Shown: one piece after another, positions 1 to 12,309 of the stretch
Layout of the letters: each line of letters opens with the position of its first letter
How positions within the stretch are numbered: the stretch's first letter is position 1
Origin: Anodontia alba
Lineage: Eukaryota > Mollusca > Bivalvia > Lucinida > Lucinidae
Length of the DNA: 64,000 nt
Direction of reading: 5' to 3'
NCBI GenBank assembly: GCA_964016985.1
Contig: OZ024827.1
Span: 56,732,137-56,796,136 of the forward strand
Notes under the pieces: model-generated
What the model was told of the DNA's origin: nothing
What the model saw: only the letters and a program-made list of their open reading frames with translations
Databases searched by the model: none
Made by a program: the position numbers and the translations under genes

Positions 1-1013
1 AAGGCTCAAACCCTTGACCTTGACCTGTGACCTTGACCTTGAGTTGGCATGGTTGACTTAAGGGTTCTGCACATTGACTCACTGAGGCGAACATTTGACC
101 AAAGTTTAATGAAAATCTTTCAAAGGGTTCAGGAGATATGGAGCGAACAAGAAAGAGACGGATGACCTTCAATTGTGACCTTGACCTTGAGTCTGCATCA
201 TTGAGTTATACACATCATCTTACTAAGGCAAACATTTGACCCAAATTTAACAAGGCAGTCTGAATGGTAATGGAGCGGCCTCAAAATTCAAGGCTCAAAC
301 TGATGACCTTCAATTGTGACCTTGACCTTGAGTCAGCATAGCTGAGTTATGGGTTCTGCACATCATATCAGGGAGGCAAACATTTGACCAACGTTTAAAG
401 AAAATCCTTCCAGGGGTAAAGGAGATATGGAGCCGTTACCAAATTCAAGGCTTAAACTTGTGACCTTCAACTGTGACCCTGACCTTAAGTCTGTAGGGCT
501 GAGTTATGGGTTCTGCACATTGTCCCACTGAGGTGAACATTTGACCAAAGTTTAGAGAAAATCCTCCCAGGGGTAAAGGAGATATAGAGCGGTCACAAAA
601 TTCAAGGCTCAAACCCCTGACCTTGAACTGTAACCTTGTGAGTCTGCATGGTTGTGCTATGGGTTCTGCACATCATTTCACTGAGGCAAACATTTGACCA
701 AAATTAAAAGAAAATCCTTCCAGGGGTAAAGGAGATATCGAGTGGACAAAAAATTCAGGGCTCAAACTCGCGACCTTGAACTGTGAATTGAGTCCCCATG
801 GCTGAGTTATGGGTTCTGACTTAAGGGATCTGCGCAACGACTCACTGAGGCGAACATTTGACCAAAGTTTAATGAAAATCTTTCAAAGGGTTCAGGAGAT
901 ATGGAGCGGACAAGAAAGTGTTACGGAAGGACAGACGGACGGATAGACGGACAGACAGATGGACAGACGAAGGCCATTTCTGTAATCCCCCATCTGCTTC
1001 GCGGTGGGGGATT
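1..1013 (+). repeat. HINE-like tandem array, 5' end outside the window
   Basis: About five diverged copies of a roughly 180-bp unit, recognisable by 'tgaccttgaccttgag', 'gagttatgggttctgcac' and 'aggggtaaaggagatat'. The array is followed at 925-970 by a GGAC-type simple repeat and at 985-1012 by a hairpin with a CCCCCATC / GGTGGGGG stem. Core array, then GGAC repeat, then terminal hairpin is the layout repeated across the window. The short open frames on both strands are incidental. The hairpin differs from the commoner AGGTGAGCTAA end, so this is a second terminus type. Confidence 0.7.
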
Positions 1014-4000
1014 AAAAAGTGCTGCAAGCACTGCACCATGCCCCACCACTGCACTTACATCAAGCAAGTGCCATAACTCTCAAAAATAAAATCAAAGAGC
1101 GGGTGCATTAGTCTTTCCTTAAATATTATCAACATTGATGCATGTACATGTGTTTATTTTGATTAAAATGTTCAATGGGATTGTTTCTGTGTTTTCATAC
1201 ATAGTAGAAATGGCTATTTTCAATCTCTACTATATTCAAAGGGCTGCAACTCCAAAAGCTGGTTAACCAGAATTATGGTTTTTGTGTTCCGTGTGTTGTC
1301 TCATGATGCTTTACATTTGTTAAAATTTTATAATAATATCTGGAATGGTTTTCAATTTACAGAGCGGACACAAGTACATGGTAGAAATGGCTATGTTAAA
1401 TGTTCAAAGGGCAATAACTCCAAGAGCAGGCAAACCAGAGTTATGGTTCATGTGTTCTGTGTCGTCTCATAGTGTTTTACATTTGTGTGAAAATTCGTGA
1501 AAATACAGAGTTGACACAAGTTCATAGAAGAAATGGCTATTTTCAATATCTACTATGTTCAAAAGACCACAACTACATAAGCAGGTTAACCAGTTACAGT
1601 TTTTATGTTCTGCATGTTGGCTTATGGTGCTTTACATTTGTGAGAAATTTCATAATATCTCAAATGGTTTTCAACTTACTGAGAGGACACAAGTACATGG
1701 TAGAAATGAATATGTTCAAAGGGTAATAACTCAAAACAAGAGGGCCATGATGGCCCTGTAATGCTCACCTGAGCAACATAGCACTTTGAGAGCCTGATCT
1801 AGAACTGATCAAGGCAAACATTCTGATCATAGTTCAAAATGATTATATTAACAAGTAAGACAATGTAGCATGTCTAATGGACTGTGAAATAAAGGTCAAG
1901 GTCAAATATGGATGACTGTACTCAAGAGGCCATGCTAAGATGTATGCATGTACTAAGTATCACTGGCTGTAGGAGCAATAGTTACTGAGAAACTGACCTA
2001 AACACAAACACTTCACAAGTACCAAATATCACTCTGTAGGACCAATAATTACTGAGAAACTGACCTAAATGGAAAAACTTAAGAGAGTCACTGGACAGAA
2101 AACTATACATCACCTTGAAATCATCAAGACAAACATTTTGAGCAAGATTCATGATGAACACTTCAAAAATGTGACCTCCAGAGCATCAATAAGGTTTTCC
2201 TTTGATTTTGCCATGTGAACTAGTTTTTGATATCAAGTGACCCAGTTTTAAACTAGACCTAGAAATCATCAAGACAAACATTTTGAGCAATATTTATGAC
2301 GATTATTTCAAAAATGTGACCTCTGGAGTGTGAACAGTTTTCTGCTGATTTGGCCAGGTCACCTAGTTTTTGACCCACTGATGTGACCCAGTTTCAAACT
2401 TGACCTAGAAATCATCAAGACAAACATTTTGAGCAAGATTCATGATGATTGCTTCAAAAATGTGACCGCTAGAGTGTTAACAAGGTTTTCTGCAGATTTG
2501 GCCAGGTGACCTAGTTTTTGACCACAAGTGACCCAATTTCAAACTTGACCTAGAAATCATCAAGACAAACATGTTGAGCAAGATTCATGATGATTGCTTG
2601 AAAAATGTGACCACTAGAGTGTTAACAATGTTTTCTGCTGATCTGGCCAGGTGACCTAGTTTTTGACCCCAGGTGACCCAGTTTCGAACCTGACCTAAAA
2701 ATCATCAAGACAAACATGATGAGCAAGATTCATGATGATTGCTTAAAAAATGTGACCGCAAGAGTGTTAAAGTTTTCTGCTGATTTGGCCCGGTGACCAA
2801 GTTATTGACTCCAAGTGACCCAGTTTCTAACTTGACCTAGAACTCATCAAGACAAACATTTTGAGCAAGATTCATGATGATTGCTTGAAAAATGTGACCG
2901 CTAGAGTGATAACAAGATTTTACGCTGATTTGGCCAGGTGACCTAGTTTTTGTCCCCAGGTGTTCCAGTTTCGAACTTGACCTAGAAATCATCAAGACAA
3001 ACATTTTGAGCCAGATTCATGATGATTGCTTCAAAAATGTTACCGCTAGAGTGTTAACAAGGTTTTCTGCTGATTTGGCCCGGTGACCTAGTTTTTGACC
3101 CCACGTGACCCAGTTTCAAACATATCCTAGAATTCATCAAGACAAACATTTTGAGCAAGATTCATGATTATTGCTTCAAAAATGTGACCACTAGAGTGTT
3201 AAAAAGGTTTTCTGCTGGTTTGGCCTGGTGACCTAGTTTTTGACACCACGTGACCCAGTTTCAAACTTGACCTAGAAATCATCAAGACAAGCATTTTGAG
3301 CAAGATTCATGATGATTGCTTGAAAAATGTGACCGCTAGAGTGTTAACAAGGTTTTCTGCTGATTTGGCCCGATGATCTAGTTTTTGACTCCAAGTGACC
3401 CAGTTTCAAACTTGACCTAGAAATCATCGACAAACATTCTGAGCAAGATTCATGATGATTGCTTGAAAAATGTGACCGCTGGAGTGTTAACAAGGTTTTC
3501 TGCTGATTTGGCCCGGTGACCTTGTTTTTGACCCCAAGTGACCCAGTTTCGAACTTGACCTAGAAATCATCAAGACAAACATATTGAGCAGGATTCATGA
3601 TGATTGCTTCAAAAATGTGACCCCTAGAGTGTTAACAAGGTTTTCTGCTGATCTGGCCCTGTGACCTAGTTTTTGACCCCAAGTGACCCAGTTTCGAACT
3701 TGACCTAGATTTAATAGAGGCAAACATTTTGAGCAAGTTTCATCAAGATTGGGTCAAAACTATGACCTCTAGAGTGTTAACAAGTTTTTCCTTTGATTTG
3801 ACCTGGTGACCTAGTTTTTGACCCCAAGTAACCCAGTAAGGAACTTGACCTAGATTTCATAGAGGCAAACATTCTGACCAAGTTTCATCAAGATTGGGTC
3901 AAAACTGTGACCTCTAGAGTGTTAACAAACTAATTGTTGACGACGAACGACGACGGACATAGGGTGATGACAATAGCTCACCCTGAGCTCAGGTGAGCTA

Positions 4001-4235
4001 AAAAGTAAGCAAATTAAGAGTTACAGTTCATGTGTTCTGCATATTGTCTCATAGTGCTTTACATTTGTGTGAAGTTTCGTGAAACTATCTTGGACGGTAT
4101 CAGAGTTATGGAGTGCCGACACGAATGATGGAAGCTTCAATATACGCAGTACCTTAACCCCTTCCCATTCAAAGAAAGAAGGTAGGGGTACATATTATCA
4201 TTATTTTGATGACTGTTCAATGAGAAACTCTATTA
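1014..4235 (+). repeat. Tandem-unit element split by a nested array
   Basis: It begins with the palindrome GTGCTGCAAGCAC, which recurs at about 4240. It contains repeated units with 'tagaaatggctatttt', 'caaagggcaataactcc' and 'ttaaccagagttatg'. The element at 1734-4000 interrupts one unit: the unit stops at 'aataactc' and resumes after 4000 with 'aaagtaagc'. No real gene; the ORFs at 1275-1761 are repeat translation. Confidence 0.6.
1734..4000 (+). repeat. HINE/pearl-like element with ~145-bp units
   Basis: The 5' end is 'acaagagggcc' followed by a GGCCATGATGGCC palindrome and GCTCACCTGAG. About 350 bp of unique head follow, then about 13 copies of a 145-bp unit containing 'catcaagacaaacatttt'. 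A GACGACGA repeat comes next, and the end is a hairpin closing with CTCAGGTGAGCTAA. The element at 55699-58391 has the same head and core. The simple-repeat tract and terminal hairpin match non-autonomous Helentron-type elements; that class is an inference. Confidence 0.7.
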
Positions 4236-4885
4236 ATAAAAGTGCTGCAAGCACTGCACCATGCCCCACCACTGCACTTACATCAAGCAAGTGCCACAAC
4301 TATCAAAAATAAAATCAAAGAGAAGGTGCATTAGTCTTTACCTAAATATTATCAACATTGATGCATGTACATGTGTTAATTTTGATTAAAATGTTCAATG
4401 GGATTGTTTCCGTTTTTTCATATATAGTAGAAATGGCTATTTTCAATCTCTACTATGTTCAAAGGGCTGCAACTCCAAAAGTAGGTTAACCAGAGTTATG
4501 ATTTTGTGTTCTGTACGTTGTCTCCTTGTGCATTACATTCATGGAAAATTTCATAATAATAGCTATAATTGTTTTCAATTTACAGAGCGGACACAAGTAC
4601 ATGGTAGAAATGGCTATGTTCAATGTTCAATAACTCCAAAAGTGGATAAATCAGTGTTATGGCTCATGTTCTCATATTGCTTCACGTTTGTGTGAAGTTT
4701 CAAGCAGATGTCTTGGAGGGTATCAGAGTTATGGAGTGGACAAATGATGGAAGCTTCAATATCTACCATGTTTAAAGGGCCGCAACTCCAAAAGTAGGTT
4801 AACCAGGGTTGCAGTTTTTGTTCTGCACTTGTCTCATGGAGTCTTACATTTGTGAGAAATTTCATTATAACATCATTATAAAACA
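4236..4885 (+). repeat. Second copy of the GTGCTGCAAGCAC-headed repeat
   Basis: The first about 500 bp closely match 1014-1700, starting at the same palindrome and continuing through 'catgtacatgtg' and 'tagaaatggctatttt'. No hairpin end is seen; the sequence passes into the following array near 4886, so the copy is probably 3' truncated. Confidence 0.6.
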
Positions 4886-5388
4886 GATTTTCAAGATTGC
4901 GGCCATCTTGGATTTCCGATCGGAACGGTTTTAGCTATTTTTGATCTACAAGTCACCCCGATGCTTCCTACCAAGTTTCAAGTTAATTAGCTTTTTGGTC
5001 AGGAGGAGAAGTGAAAAATAGATTTTCAAGATAGCTGCCATGCAGCCTCTCTGGATTTCCAATCGAAACAATTTTAGCTACTTTTGATCTACAAGTCATC
5101 CCGATGCTTCCTACCAAGTCTCAAGTCAATTGGCCTATTGGTTCAGGAGAAGAAGCAAAAAATAGATTTTCAAGATGGCCGTCATGGCGGCCAGCTTGGA
5201 ATTCTGATCTGAATGATTTTAGCTATTTTTTTTATCTACATGTCACCCTGATGCTTCCTACCAAGTTTCAAGTCAATTGGCCCAGGGGTGTAGGAGGAGT
5301 AGGTTTTTAAAGCAATTGTTGACACTGCACAACTCACATTGACTGATCACGACAGCTCACCTTGAGCACTTCATGCTCAGGTGAGTTA
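4886..5388 (+). repeat. HINE-like array, 'caagatggcggccat' core
   Basis: Three to four copies of a 136-144 bp unit with 'attttcaagatggc', 'ggccatcttggat', 'ttttgatctacaagtcac' and 'caggagaagaag'. It ends in a hairpin with stem GAGCAC / (a)TGCTC followed by AGGTGAGTTAA. It has no 5' head and follows another repeat directly. Confidence 0.7.
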
Positions 5389-6293
5389 AAAAGTGACCAC
5401 AGCCACCCCCCCGCCCCATCCCCTGGGATGGGTCTCTTTTTACCCCAGGGGCATAATTTGAACACTCTTGTCAAAGGACCTCTAGGCAATGCTACATAAC
5501 AAATATCAAAGGCCTAGGCCTTGCACTTTCAGACAAGAAGATTTTTTAAGTTTTTTTCCTATATAAGTGTAAAACATGTCCCCCCACCCCCACCCCCCTC
5601 CCCCATGGCTATAATTTGAACAATCTTGTCAGAGGTCCACTAGGTGAAGCTATGTACTAAATATCAAAGGCCCGGGCCTTCTGGTTTCAGATAAGAAGAT
5701 TTTTTAAGGTTTTCTCTATATAAGTCTATGTAAAACATTTCTGCCCCGGAGTGGGGCCATTTTTGGCAAACAATCTTGGAAGAGGTCCACTAGGTGAAGC
5801 TATGTATCAAATATCCAAGGCCTGGGCCTTCTGCTTTCAGACAATAAGATTTTTAAAGTTTTTTTTCTTATATGGGTCTATGTAAAACAAGTGGCCCCCA
5901 GCGCAGGGCCATTTTTTACCCCAGGGTTCAATTTGAACAACTTTGGTAGAGGTCCACCAGATGAAGCAATATACCAAATATCAAAGACGTGGGCATTCTG
6001 GTTTCAGACAAGAAGATTTTTTTTAAGTTTTCAGTTAAAAAATATATTTTTAGCTCCTGTGACCTAGGTGTGCAATTGACCGGAACCATTTGAACAACTT
6101 AGAAAGAGGACCAACCAAGGATCATTCCTGTGAAGTTTGGTCAAAATCCAAACAGTGGTTTAGGAGGAGATGTTGTTTGAAGAAATTGTTTATGGATGGA
6201 TGGGTGCATGGGCGGACAGACGCACACACGATGGATGATGGACAAAATGTGATCATAAAAGCTCACCTTGTCACTATGTGGCAGGTGAGCTAA
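5389..6293 (+). repeat. HINE-like array, ~160-bp units
   Basis: About four copies of a unit carrying 'ccccaggggcataatttgaa', 'aaatatcaaaggcc' and 'agacaagaagatttt'. A GGACAGACGC simple repeat follows near 6210, then a hairpin end with TCACCTTGTCAC and GTGGCAGGTGAGCTAA. It starts directly after the previous 3' end without its own 5' head. Confidence 0.65.
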
Positions 6294-6548
6294 AAATATA
6301 GCTCAAGTATGGATTTTGTACGAGACATACGTCTGGAAGTATTGCAGCACATGACCTGACTGTTTTATGTTGACACATCAAAATCATAAGCTGTATAAAA
6401 CCACCCAGTTTGGTGAAGGGTTTTCAATTAGTTAAGATAATATGGCCCTGACAAGGATTTTGTACAAAGGGACATGTTTTGGTTTTCAGGCTGACTAAAG
6501 ATAATCCTTACATCCCCTCCCATGACCCAGTGAAAGGGACAAATGAAA

Positions 6549-6725
6549 CTATTCTGTAAAACCTTGAATACCACTCTCTCTCAATACTTCTGAATGTTTC
6601 TCATGGATTTTCTTCACTGCTTCGAAAGCCATATTATACATCTTTGAACAGATACCCTCCACAGAACTTTTAGCTGCCTCTGTGACATGTGGTTGACACT
6701 GCCTCTTCAGATGGGCTAATCTCTC
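6549..6725 (-). CDS. Host gene, terminal coding exon
   Basis: This exon carries the C-terminal 58 residues and the TAG stop of a host gene whose two preceding exons lie at 40896-40992 and 45780-46011. On the minus strand a pyrimidine-rich tract and TTGCAG precede GAGAGATTAG. The reading frame starts in phase 0, which matches the phase-0 donor of the previous exon. The peptide begins ERLAHLKRQC, is charged and looks helical, and ends GIQGFTE. I do not recognise the family. An open frame extends past the acceptor into the intron, but the splice signal and phase argue for the shorter exon. The intron to the previous exon is about 34 kb. No clear AATAAA signal was seen just downstream. Confidence 0.82.
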   Translation of the reverse strand, partial: ERLAHLKRQCQPHVTEAAKSSVEGICSKMYNMAFEAVKKIHEKHSEVLRESGIQGFTE

Positions 6726-6941
6726 CTGCAAGAAAATAGAACAGAACTGAAATATTTTATAAGAGCAATCAACATGCACTGCTGCCTCATGATCAAAGGA
6801 ACTAGTTCCAAATTGCATCAATGTCATTTTCTTCCCTCGACATATCCAAGAACTCGGGTTTCCTCGAAACAAAATTGATAATCAAAGGTAGGCATAAAAG
6901 AATTTTATCATTAATTATTTTGTTATCATTGAATTATGAAA

Positions 6942-8944
6942 AACAAGAGGATCATGATGGTCCTATATCGCTCACCTGAGCAAACAGATTTGCATACTTA
7001 CTGTTGAAGTTTCAGCCAAGTTCATTGCTCTAAGATTTTTGTATACATTTTTATAGTCCTGCCCCCCCCCCCCCACCCCCCCACAGTGGCCATGTTTTTT
7101 TAAAGCATCACAATGGCTTGACTGAATCTTGAAAGAGGGTCACCAAAGGAACATTTCTGCCAAGTTATATTGAAATTGGTCCAATGGTTTGTGACAAAAA
7201 GATTTTTAAAGTGTTCTATATAGCTATATAGGGAAAATAAGCCCCACTCCCTAACAGCCATGTTTTTTGACAAATCATGACAGCTTGAACAAACTTGGTT
7301 GAGGGTCACCAAAGGAACATTCCTGCCAAGTTATATTGAAATCGGTTCAGTGGTTTCTGACAAGAAGATTTTTAAAGTTTTCTATTTAGATATATAGGGA
7401 AAATAAGCCCCACCCCCTAGCAGCCATGTCTTTTGACTAATCATGATTGCTTGAATAACCTTGGTAGAGGGTCAACAAAGCAACATTCCTGCCAAGTAAT
7501 ATTGAAATCAGTCTGGTGGTTTCTGACAAGAAGAATTTTAAAGTTTTCTATACGGATATAAACGGAAAATAAGCCCCGCACCCTGGCGGCCATGTTTTTT
7601 GACGTACCATGAGGGCTTGAACAATCTTGGTAGAAGGTCACCAAAGCAACATTCCTGCCAGGTTACATTGAACTCGGTGTAACGGTTTCTTACAAGAAGA
7701 TTTTTAAAGTTTTCTATATAGATATATAGGGAAAATAAGCCCCACCCCCCCTAGCGGCCATGTTTTTTGACGAATCATGACAGCTTGAACAACTTTGGTA
7801 GAGGGTCACCAAAGAAACATTCCTGCCAAGTCATATTGAAATCAGTCCATAGGTTTCTGACAAGAAGATTTTTAAAGTTTTCTATATAGATATATAAGGA
7901 AAATAAGCCCCACCCCCTGGCGGCCATGTTTTTTGATGAATCACAATTACTTGAACAATCTTAGTAGACAGTCACCAAGGAAACATTTCTGCCAAGTCAT
8001 ATTGAAATCGGTCCATTGGTTTCTGATGGTAAGATTTTTAAAGTTTTCTATATAGATATATAAGGAAAATAAGCCCCACCCCTGGCGGCCATGTTTTTCG
8101 ATGAATCACAATTACTTGAACAATCTTAGTAGACGATCACCAAGGAAACATTTCTGCCAAGTCATATTGAAATCGGTCCATTGGTTTCTGGCGGTAAGAT
8201 TTTTAAAGTTTTCTATATAGATATATAGGGAAAATAAGCCCTGCCCCCTAGCGGCCATATTTTTTGACAAATCATGACGGCTTGAACAATCTTGATATAG
8301 GGTCACCATGGAAACATTTCTGCCAAGTTATATTGAAATCGGTCCAGTGGTTTCTGACAAGAAGATGTTTAAAGTTTTCTATATAGATATATAGGGAAAA
8401 TAAGCCCTGCCCCCTGGCGGCCATGTTTTTTGACGAATCATGACGGCTTGAACAATCTTGGTAGAGGGTTACAAAAGAAACATTCTTGCCGTGTTATATT
8501 GAAAGTGGTCCAGTGGTTTCTGACAAAAAGACTTTTGTAGTTTTCCATATAGATATATAGGGAAAATAAGCCCCACCCCCTGGCAGCCATGTTTTTTGAC
8601 GAATCCAAATGACTTGAAAAATCTTGGTAGAGGATCACCAAAGGAACATTTCTGCAAAATTTTATTGAAATCGGTCCAGTGGTTTCTGACAAGAAAATTA
8701 AGTTTTTAGTTAAAAAATCTATTTTTAGCTCCTGTGACCTAGATATGCAATGGACAGGAACCATTTGAACAACTTTGAAAGAGGACCAACCAAGGATCAT
8801 TCCTGTGAAGTTTGGTCAAAATCCAATCAGTGGTTTAGGAGGAGATATTGTTTTAAGATTGTGGACGGTCGGACAGACAGACGGACGACGACGACGACGA
8901 ACGGTAGATGATCACAATAGCTCACCTTGAGCCCTTGGCTCAGT
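6942..8944 (+). repeat. HINE-like element, ~167-bp units
   Basis: The 5' head 'acaagaggatcatgatgg' leads to CGCTCACCTGAG. About ten copies of a 167-bp unit follow, with 'ggccatgttttttgac', 'attgaaatcggtcc' and 'tatatagatatatag'. A GACGACGACGA repeat lies at 8880-8905, then AGCTCACCTTGAGC. The 3' hairpin is not completed: 'ggctcagttgac' runs straight into the next array. Minus-strand ORFs at 7100-8800 are repeat translation with no independent coding support. Confidence 0.72.
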
Positions 8945-9815
8945 TGACCCCCCTGGGGTGTGGGGGTGTGGCCAGTTTGGACCCCAAGGGCTTGATTGGC
9001 AGGATTTATGTAGGGGACCTCAGATCATTGCTACATATGAAAAATATATAAGCTGTAGGCCGCATGGTTTCAGAGAAGAAGGTTTTTTAAGTTTTTCTCA
9101 TTATAAGTCTAATGATCCCCGGGCATGGCCAATTTGGACCCCAGGAGCATGGTTGGCAGGTTTTATGTAGGAGACCACTTATCTTCACTTCATACTTAAT
9201 CTGTTAGCTCTGAGCCACATGGTTTCAGAGAAGACGATTTTGAAGGTTCTTTAGCTATATAGCTCTATATAAACATATGACTCCCTGGGGTGTGGCCAGT
9301 TTGGACCCCAGGGGCTTGATTGGCTGGATTTATGTAGGGGACTACTAAACATTGCTACATACTAAATATATAAGCTGTGGGCTCATGGTTTCAGAGAAGA
9401 AGATTTTTTAAGTTTTTCCCATTATAAGTCTATGGGAGCTAATGACCCACGGGGCATGACCAGTTTGGACTCAGGGGCTTGATTGGCAGGATTTATGTAG
9501 AGGACCACTAAACATTGATACATACTAATTATATAAGCCGAGAGTCTCGTGGTTTCTGAGAAGAAGAATTTTTAAGTTTTCCCCATTATAAGTCTATGGG
9601 AGCTATATATTGGCATGGCGGCTATCTTGATTTACGGACTGTGACCATTTGTACATATTTTCAATCCCCCTTTAACACAAGGCTCCACATGAAGTTTGAA
9701 GAAATTTGGCCCAGGGGTTTCAGAGAAGTCGTTCAAAGGTGTGGACAGACGGATGGCCGACGGACAGGGAGTGATCACAATACCTTATCCTGAGCCAACT
9801 GCTCAGGTGAGCTAA
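8945..9815 (+). repeat. HINE-like array, ~170-bp 'gccagtttggacccc' units
   Basis: About four copies of a unit with 'ggccagtttggacccc', 'gcaggatttatgtagggga' and 'cattataagtctatggg'. GACGGATGGCCGACGG and a CTCAGGTGAGCTAA terminus follow. It has no 5' head and is fused to the truncated end of the preceding array. The same core recurs at 54868-55465. Confidence 0.65.
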
Positions 9816-9818
9816 AAA

Positions 9819-10485
9819 ATTGCCACAATTATTGATCACGCACCTAAAATTTCTCAATTTTCTGTCAACACATAAGATTTAATCCCACAATTTTTCATTT
9901 TCCATAAAAAGCTACAACCCTGAGACCACGGACCTTTTACAGAGAATATACTAGTTCAAGATCACTGGTTAAGAGCATGTCTTTTGCAAAGTTATATTCT
10001 CCAGGTGAATGGCGGGTACGAAACTCCCAAACCAAAACCCCAAAACCGAAATCCAAAACAGAGACTGAAATTTCCAACCTGAATGTGAGAAAGGTACTTG
10101 GTACAAGTCTAACTAGATTACTCAACCAAAATGAAACTATCAATTTTAAGATGATATCAATAATGACTGCATAGCTTGGCTGATTACCCTTATGATCTAT
10201 CATGGTAGTAAAGTTTCAGGGGGACCAGTTCTTTGTTGAGGGAGCTAACTCTTTTTTGATGGAACTTAGCTTGGACAGAAATTTTGTCATTATACACCTG
10301 CACAATTTTCTAGACCAGTATTTTGCAGCTTACTAATAATGCTATGTGCTTGTTTTCACCAAAACTTGTGTCTCAGGGGGTCTCAGGGCTGTAGTTTTAA
10401 TGAAAAAGGAAAAATTGTGGATCCAATCACCATGTTGACAAAAAATTGAGAAAGTTCATTTCTGTGGTCAATAACTGTGGCAATA
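9819..10485. mobile_element. Foldback / long-TIR MITE candidate
   Basis: Two arms of about 105-115 bp, 9819-9927 and about 10375-10485, are inverted copies of each other. Both contain 'attgccaca', 'tctcaattttytgtcaac', 'cacaatttttc' and 'ccctgagacc'. About 450 bp of AT-rich sequence lies between them, including short overlapping ORFs with no recognisable product. The long inverted arms point to a foldback or MITE-like DNA element. No target duplication was settled. Confidence 0.5.
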
Positions 10486-10795
10486 TTGTGTTCAAGCACT
10501 GCTGTTTTCCACAGAAAATTATTACAGACATCAAAGTTAAGCCTTAGCTACACAGAACTGCTGGATGTTTTTTTCATAATTTTGATGATAACAAATAATT
10601 AGTGATAAAATTATTCAACACCTATCTTTATTTACCAATTTTTATCAAGGGACCTAGCTCCAGAGTTCCCAAATGTGTCAAGGGAACAAAATGACATTAA
10701 AGCAATTTGGAGCTAGTTCCTTTGACTACCATCCATGTGCCTGCTACACTGCAAACTACAAAGAAATGCAGCTAATCTAACTATTTAGCAACAAA
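10486..10795. other. Unassigned AT-rich stretch
   Basis: Nothing gene-like or clearly repetitive seen in these roughly 310 bases. It lies in the last intron of the minus-strand host gene. Confidence 0.4.
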
Positions 10796-11534
10796 CAAGA
10801 TGGCCACCTGGAATGATTCAGCTATTTTTTTTTACCTACAAGTCACCACAATCGTAACTTCCTATCAAGTTTTGTGTCAGTTGGTTAAGGAAAAGAAGTT
10901 CAAGAAAGATTTTCAAGATGGCCCAATGGCAGCCATCTTGGATACCCTCTCGGAACGATTTTTGATTTATAAGTCATCCTGATACTTCATATCAAGTTTG
11001 AGTCAATTGGCCTTTTGGCTCAGGAGAAGAAGTTCAAAATAGATTTTCAAGATGGCGGCCATGGTGGCCATCTTGGATTTGTAATCTGAACTTTTTTAGC
11101 TCTTTTTGATCCCCAAGGCACCTCAACACTTGCAATGAAGTTTCAAGTCAACTGGCCTATTGGTTAAGGAGAAGAAATCTGAAATAGATTTTCAGGATGG
11201 CAGCCATGATGGTCATCTTGGATTTCCGACTGGAATGATTTTAGCTATTTTTGATCTGCAAGTCACCCAAATTTCGAGTCCATTGGCTTTTCCATTCAGA
11301 GGCAGTTCAAAATAGATTTTTCTATTATTAACTCTGTGGCCATCTTGCTCATTGGAGTAGAGCCATTTTAGCTATTTTGGTAGAGAGTCACCTAGGCAAC
11401 ATTCATGTGAAGTTTGATTGAAATTGGCCCATGTGTGTAGGAGGAGTTGCCATTTAAAGCAAATTGTTGACGCCGCATGCCACACAACTGATACTGACCG
11501 ATCACAATAGCCCGCTGTAAGCACTTCGTGCTCA
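10796..11534 (+). repeat. HINE-like array, 'caagatggcggccat' core
   Basis: About five diverged units of the core seen at 4886 and 51176. The last unit leads into 'gttgacgccgca', then AATAGCCCGC and a hairpin TAAGCAC / GTGCTC with AGGTGAGCTAA. The next base begins a DIRS-X terminal repeat, so this 3' boundary is sharp. Confidence 0.65.
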
Positions 11535-12300
11535 GGTGAGCTAAATGAAGTTGTTATAGTAAAACATATTTTAACAAGTAATACTTAACCAACAGATAAT
11601 GTGCTCTTCTGTATTTAAACCTTTCACAGAAAAACGGCAAGCATTTATCTGCGGGACGTCACTCTTCCCGCTGTTTTGATCATGTGTTCGAGGAGGGAGG
11701 AGGGAATCTCTTATCTATAGGTTAAGTATTACTTGTTAACTATGTTTTACTATAAAAACTTCATTTTAACGGCATAATACATTACGGTAACCTATAGATA
11801 ATGTGCTAGAATTTAGAGATTAGGAGAGAGAAGCTCCTCTAATTCTAACACCTAAATATAAATATTCCCTTAACTTCTGGATTAAGACCCAGGAAACTCT
11901 ATGGAATCAGATACATTCTATGATATATAATCTTAAGAATGATCCAGATTCTCAATAACATACATATAAGACCTTCGCCATACAAAACAGTTAAAAAGAC
12001 TATAGATTTTTGCGAAAAGGGCCCATTCACATCGGTTAATTACTGTCGTTTCCCATTTCGTTGCTCTAACAAAAACCAGGATAGGCTCAAAGAATGTAGC
12101 AAGAAATTGGCAAAGTTGATGCAAAACCGTATCGTCATTGTTGAGAACACTCGCGTATAATTACTTATAAGGCTGTCAAAATATTGTGCCTGAGTGTTCT
12201 CAATGACGACAATACGGCAGCACATCAAATCTGCAAATGTAAGTACTTTCAACCTTGGTACATACTCTGAGCTTATTCTATTTTTCATCAAAACAACAAA
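11535..12300 (-). mobile_element. DIRS-X-like fragment with right LTR and ICR
   Basis: The outer end 'atgaagttgttatagtaaaa' at 11535 is repeated in inverse at about 11711-11764. It is followed at once by 'ttttaacggcataatacatt', the complement of the other LTR end of this family. Outer LTR end, its inverse, then the inverse of the opposite end is the DIRS internal complementary region. Flanking sequence to about 11960 matches 26863-27000 and 59350-59480. A 26-bp inverted repeat lies at 12128-12215. No coding region remains. This copy is a diverged subfamily. Confidence 0.55.
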
Positions 12301-12309
12301 AATAATAAT

